Assembly (NCBI GenBank): GCA_030424825.1
Contig: JAUHWE010000140.1
Location: 1-9,358, forward strand
Reading direction: 5' to 3'
DNA: 9,358 nucleotides
DNA from: Verrucomicrobiia bacterium
GTDB taxonomy: Bacteria > Verrucomicrobiota > Verrucomicrobiia > Opitutales > Opitutaceae
Shown here one piece after another: positions 6,273 through 9,358 of this stretch. Position 1 is the first letter of the stretch; each line of letters begins with the position of its first letter. The translations under genes were made by a program, and so were the position numbers. Under the pieces are notes generated by a model. It was not told the DNA's origin, ran no database searches, and saw only the letters and a program-made list of their open reading frames with translations.

Positions 6273-7824
6273 TAAAATGCCAAACGCAGATGAGGCGATC
6301 GAACAAGGAATCCTGCTTTACGGGAACGGATCCGAACCGGAGTCCATCGATCCCCACCTGTCAACTGGCCATCCAGACGCAACGGTCGTACAGGCGTTGA
6401 TGGAAGGATTAATCGGAAGACACAAAACGGATGACAACTTGCCAGATCCTGGATTGGCTGAGAGCTGGGAAAGCAAGAACAATGCACAACAATGGGTTTT
6501 TCACATTCGAAAAAACGCCAAGTGGTCCAATGGAGACCCCATTGTGGCGGAGGACTTCATCTATAGCTTTCGCCGGATTCTTTCCAAAGGGCTGGCAGCC
6601 GAATTTGCTCCGATGCTATATATCATGAAGAATGCCCGGGCCTACCACCAGGGAGACATAACCGATTTTTCAGAAGTTGGGGTTTCGGTACTTGATAGCC
6701 ACACACTTCAATTCGATCTCGTCGGGCCGTCTCCTCACTTCCTCAGTATGCTAGCCCATCATTCTTGGTATCCGGTCCATAGGGACACCATTGAAGCACA
6801 CGGCTCCATAGATAGCCGCATTTCAAAATGGACCCGTGCAGGTAACTACGTTGGAAGCGGTCCGTTCATTTTAGACGAGTGGGTGGTCAATCAAATCATT
6901 AAGGTGAAAAAGAATCCGCATTATTGGGATGCGGATACCGTAAAGCTGAAGCAGATTTACTTCTTTCCGACCGCAGATATCCACACCGAGTATCGTTCCT
7001 TCCTGAACGGACAGCTCCACAAAACGCTCGAGCTCCCCTCCGAAGCGATAGAGTCCGTCAAGGACAAACCCTATTATCGCAACGATCCGGTACTAAGCGT
7101 GTACTACTACATGATCAATACCACGAGGCCGCCAATGAACGACGTGCGGGTTAGGCAGGCCTTATCCTACGCGATTGACCGTGAGTCCATTACCGGTGAC
7201 GTGGTTCGTCGAGGAGAAACGCCTGCCACTTCCTACACTCCTCCCGGTTTCGAAAACTACAATCCGGATCCTATTCTTGAATACAACCCAGAAAAGGCGA
7301 AGAAGCTTCTCGCTGAAGCGGGTTATCCAAACGGTAAGAACTTTCCCTTGAAGCAAATTCTCTTCAACAACCACGCAGGCCACCAGGCGATCGCCGAGGC
7401 GATTCAGCAGATGTGGAAAGAGACTCTCAACCTAGATATCGAACTTTATAACCAAGAGTGGAAAGTCTATCTGGAAACAAGGAATCGAATGGACTACGAT
7501 GTCGCTCGTGCTGGCTGGGTTGGAGACTTTATGGACCCAGGGTCGTTTCTCGATATCTGGCAGACGGAAGAGAACGATAGCCTCAATGATACTGGCTGGT
7601 CCAATCCGGAATTTGACGCGTTGCTCAAGAAAGCCCAATTGTCTAGCTCATTAGAAGAACGCTACAAGCACTTCGAAAAAGCCGAAAACATTCTTTTAAA
7701 CGAGTTGCCATGCATTCCCATTTACTGGTATCGACGGCCTTACCTAATCGACGAGCGTCTGAAGGGCTATCATGCGAAGCAATTGGACATGCATAATTTC
7801 AAATACCTGTATTTCGAAAAATAG
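6199..7824 (+). CDS. oppA: Oligopeptide ABC transporter substrate-binding lipoprotein, second copy
   Basis: This is a second family 5 peptide-binding lipoprotein of 541 residues, clearly homologous along its length to the first copy but well diverged, so not a recent duplicate. The signal peptide has a basic start (K2, R6), a hydrophobic core (11-20) and lipobox LYGC with cysteine C23. Landmarks are GNGSEPESIDPH, NAKWSNGDPIVAEDFIYSFRR, GSGPFILDEW, NPHYWDADTVKL, VRQALSYAIDRESI and EAIQQMWKETLNL. The C-terminus KGYHAKQLDMHNFKYLYFEK is the family's usual ending. The ATG at 6199 lies within the end of the first copy. No later in-frame start would keep the signal peptide, so the overlap is needed. 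There is no Shine-Dalgarno; expression may depend on coupling to the gene before it. A 58-bp gap separates it from oppB. Two binding proteins with different specificities probably share one permease. Confidence 0.94.
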   Translation: MKINQRVIQFPFLIAAAVFLYGCGSKMPNADEAIEQGILLYGNGSEPESIDPHLSTGHPDATVVQALMEGLIGRHKTDDNLPDPGLAESWESKNNAQQWVFHIRKNAKWSNGDPIVAEDFIYSFRRILSKGLAAEFAPMLYIMKNARAYHQGDITDFSEVGVSVLDSHTLQFDLVGPSPHFLSMLAHHSWYPVHRDTIEAHGSIDSRISKWTRAGNYVGSGPFILDEWVVNQIIKVKKNPHYWDADTVKLKQIYFFPTADIHTEYRSFLNGQLHKTLELPSEAIESVKDKPYYRNDPVLSVYYYMINTTRPPMNDVRVRQALSYAIDRESITGDVVRRGETPATSYTPPGFENYNPDPILEYNPEKAKKLLAEAGYPNGKNFPLKQILFNNHAGHQAIAEAIQQMWKETLNLDIELYNQEWKVYLETRNRMDYDVARAGWVGDFMDPGSFLDIWQTEENDSLNDTGWSNPEFDALLKKAQLSSSLEERYKHFEKAENILLNELPCIPIYWYRRPYLIDERLKGYHAKQLDMHNFKYLYFEK

Positions 7825-7882
7825 TTGTTCAATTAAAGTATTGTATCCGCTGACTTAATATTTCCCTCACTAATTCGCTATT
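7825..7882 (+). promoter_or_regulatory. AT-rich gap between the second oppA and oppB
   Basis: This is the longest gap inside the transporter locus and is noticeably AT-rich. It contains an imperfect inverted repeat, ATTAAAGT (7832-7839) against ACTTAAT (7853-7859), with one bulged A and a 13-base loop. A TAATAT box lies at 7856-7861, but the hexamer 17 bases before it (TTAAAG) is a poor -35. It may hold a weak promoter, or an RNA stem that lowers expression of the permease relative to the abundant binding proteins. It lacks the GC-rich stem and T-run of an intrinsic terminator. Confidence 0.25.
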
Positions 7883-8800
7883 GTGCTCAGGTTTATCCTC
7901 AACCGACTTCTACAAGCGATTCCCACGATCTGGGTTATTATCACGCTGACGTTCTTTCTCATCATGAACGCGCCTGGCGATCCGTTCAGTGAAGACCGGG
8001 AGATGCGGGAGGAAACCAGACAGCAGCTCGAAGAATACTACGGATTAGACAAGCCGCTTCTCACACAATACTTTATCTACCTAAAGAAGCTCGCAACCTT
8101 CGACTTCGGGCTTTCCTTCAAGCAAGAAGGCAGAGAAGTAAACGAAATCATCGCCGAGTCTTTTCCTGTTTCGCTCGAACTAGGGCTCCTTGCGTTAACG
8201 ATCGCTCTATTAATCGGAATCCCATCGGGAATCATCGCCGCAGCGAAAAAGAACACGGGACTAGACTATGCTCCGATGAGCTTCGCTATGATCGGGATAT
8301 GCATGCCGACGTTTGTCATAGGTCCCATCCTTGGACTTGTATTTGGAATTTGGTTGGGGTGGTTCAATGTGGCAGGCTGGTTCTCATTCCAAGATAGAAT
8401 TCTGCCAGCGCTTACTCTAGGCTTGGCCTATGCGGCCTACATCGCTCGCCTAACTCGTAGCGGAATGCTAGAAACCATGGGCCTTGACTATATTCGAACG
8501 GCTCGAGCCAAAGGTCTTGAGGAGAAGACCGTTGTGCTTAAACATGCGCTACGCGGTGGCATCATGCCGGTCGTTTCCTACCTAGGCCCCGCTCTGGCAG
8601 GAATGATAAGTGGATCTTTTGTCGTTGAAACCGTATTTCAAATTCCAGGTCTCGGGAGATACTTTATAGACGCCGCACTGAATCGTGACTACACTATGAT
8701 TCTAGGAACAACCATATTCTACGCCACCCTCATCATATTGGCGAACCTCCTAGTGGACATTTGCCAAACTCTCTTGGATCCACGTATTCGCAAGGGATAG
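7883..8800 (+). CDS. oppB: Oligopeptide ABC transporter permease OppB
   Basis: OppB is one of two inner-membrane permease subunits forming the peptide channel with OppC. The 305-residue product matches the E. coli length. The N-terminus MLRFILNRLLQAIPTIWVII is typical, with TM1 at about 11-28. The periplasmic loop carries GLDKPLLTQYFIYL and FDFGLSF (73-79). Further TM segments lie at about 99-120, 133-160, 172-190, 228-250 and 274-294. The cytoplasmic EAA loop that contacts the ATPase reads DYIRTARAKGLEEKTVVLKHALR (starting at 202). VETVFQIPGLGRYFIDA at 248-264 is the other family hallmark. Translation begins at a GTG at 7883, which gives the expected N-terminus. No Shine-Dalgarno is present. 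The gene ends 5 bp before oppC, so the two are surely co-transcribed. Confidence 0.96.
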   Translation: MLRFILNRLLQAIPTIWVIITLTFFLIMNAPGDPFSEDREMREETRQQLEEYYGLDKPLLTQYFIYLKKLATFDFGLSFKQEGREVNEIIAESFPVSLELGLLALTIALLIGIPSGIIAAAKKNTGLDYAPMSFAMIGICMPTFVIGPILGLVFGIWLGWFNVAGWFSFQDRILPALTLGLAYAAYIARLTRSGMLETMGLDYIRTARAKGLEEKTVVLKHALRGGIMPVVSYLGPALAGMISGSFVVETVFQIPGLGRYFIDAALNRDYTMILGTTIFYATLIILANLLVDICQTLLDPRIRKG

Positions 8801-8805
8801 ACAAA

Positions 8806-9358
8806 ATGGCCTCACCTCGCTCAGCACTCTCGATCGAAACAGTGGAAAAGATCCCGGAAAAACCAAGATCCCTTTGGGCAGACGCAGCAGACCGGCTTCG
8901 AAAGAATCACCTCGCTGTAGTTAGTTTCTGGATTTTCGCGATCATATCGATGTTTTGCTACTTGGGCCCGCTACTTCACCCCTATTCACCTGAGAAACAG
9001 CAAAGATCACTTAGAGCATCCCCGCCACTAGCCGAGATATTGGAGTACGAGGACAGCAATGGCAATATCCAGCAAGTATCCCGTGCGGATCTGACAGACC
9101 GAAATAGCAATTTGCCATCCGAAACGCTGGCTCTAATGGAAGATGGACTCCCCTTCGAAATCAAAGGAACCACCTATTCAAAATCAAATGATCTGTATCT
9201 TTTTGGAACAGATAGCCACGGACGCGATTTAATGGCCCGAATTATGCAGGGTGGGCGACTTTCTATCGGTGTAGGTTTTCTAGCCACTCTCATCTCGCTA
9301 ATTATAGGTGTCACCTATGGTTCTATTTCTGGATACAAGGGAGGCCGTCTAGATGCAT
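8806..9358 (+). CDS. oppC: Oligopeptide ABC transporter permease OppC, N-terminal part; C-terminus lies beyond the right edge
   Basis: This is the partner permease of OppB. Reading from the ATG at 8806 gives 184 residues and then the sequence ends. The cytoplasmic N-terminus has the OppC motif RSLWADAADRLRKNHLAVVS (21-40), close to the GRSLWQDARRRF-type stretch of E. coli OppC. TM1 is at about 36-57. The family motif LFGTDSHGRDLMAR is at 132-145, and the second TM starts around 153, followed by GVTYGSISGYKGGRLD (168-183). The periplasmic segment between TM1 and GTDSHGRD is about 75 residues, roughly twice the length I recall for E. coli OppC. AAGGG ending nine bases before the ATG, inside the end of oppB, is the best ribosome-binding site in the window. 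The EAA loop and remaining TM segments, and probably oppD and oppF, lie to the right. Confidence 0.95.
   Translation, partial: MASPRSALSIETVEKIPEKPRSLWADAADRLRKNHLAVVSFWIFAIISMFCYLGPLLHPYSPEKQQRSLRASPPLAEILEYEDSNGNIQQVSRADLTDRNSNLPSETLALMEDGLPFEIKGTTYSKSNDLYLFGTDSHGRDLMARIMQGGRLSIGVGFLATLISLIIGVTYGSISGYKGGRLDA

Noticed and set aside
1..9358. Search by eye for tRNA or rRNA genes, CRISPR repeats, insertion-sequence ends, toxin-antitoxin or defence genes
   Set aside because: Nothing was found. Coding density is very high and every long frame belongs to a housekeeping or transport family, or to the one methyltransferase.

Overview
The window is a stretch of bacterial chromosome made almost entirely of housekeeping and nutrient-uptake genes. 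It is densely coding and shows no mobile element, CRISPR array, RNA gene or phage gene. Nine complete or nearly complete protein families can be named confidently from motifs. One gene, a class I methyltransferase, is recognisable only at fold level. The organism is a Gram-negative bacterium: it uses the MEP isoprenoid pathway and carries lipoprotein-type oligopeptide-binding proteins. The gene mix, the style of the OppA proteins (an N-terminal GNGxEPxxxDPH motif) and the general lack of Shine-Dalgarno sequences would suit a Verrucomicrobiota/PVC-type bacterium. That placement is an inference at low to moderate confidence.

Left part, minus strand (1-1688): ispE (MEP-pathway kinase) is followed 67 bp later by ptsI (phosphotransferase enzyme I), which runs off the left edge. 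A 122-bp divergent intergenic region (1689-1810) separates ispE from the plus-strand genes and contains a small inverted repeat.

Centre, plus strand (1811-4626): pyrF (OMP decarboxylase), ispD, an unassigned SAM-dependent methyltransferase overlapping ispD by a few bases, and ispF. Together with ispE on the other side of the divergent promoter region, three consecutive MEP-pathway enzymes (IspD, then IspE, then IspF) lie within 4 kb. They convert MEP to the cyclic diphosphate MEcPP.

Right part, plus strand (4641-9358): an oligopeptide ABC importer locus. It has two tandem, diverged OppA-type lipoproteins, the OppB permease and the start of OppC, which is cut by the right edge. ATPase genes (oppD/oppF) would be expected further right but are not visible. 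The two OppA genes overlap by 74 bp out of phase, and the first has lost the family's usual C-terminal tail exactly at the overlap.

I found no convincing new biological system. The observations most worth checking are the oppA-oppA overlap and tail replacement, the methyltransferase embedded between ispD and ispF, the near-absence of Shine-Dalgarno sites, and an enlarged periplasmic loop in OppC.
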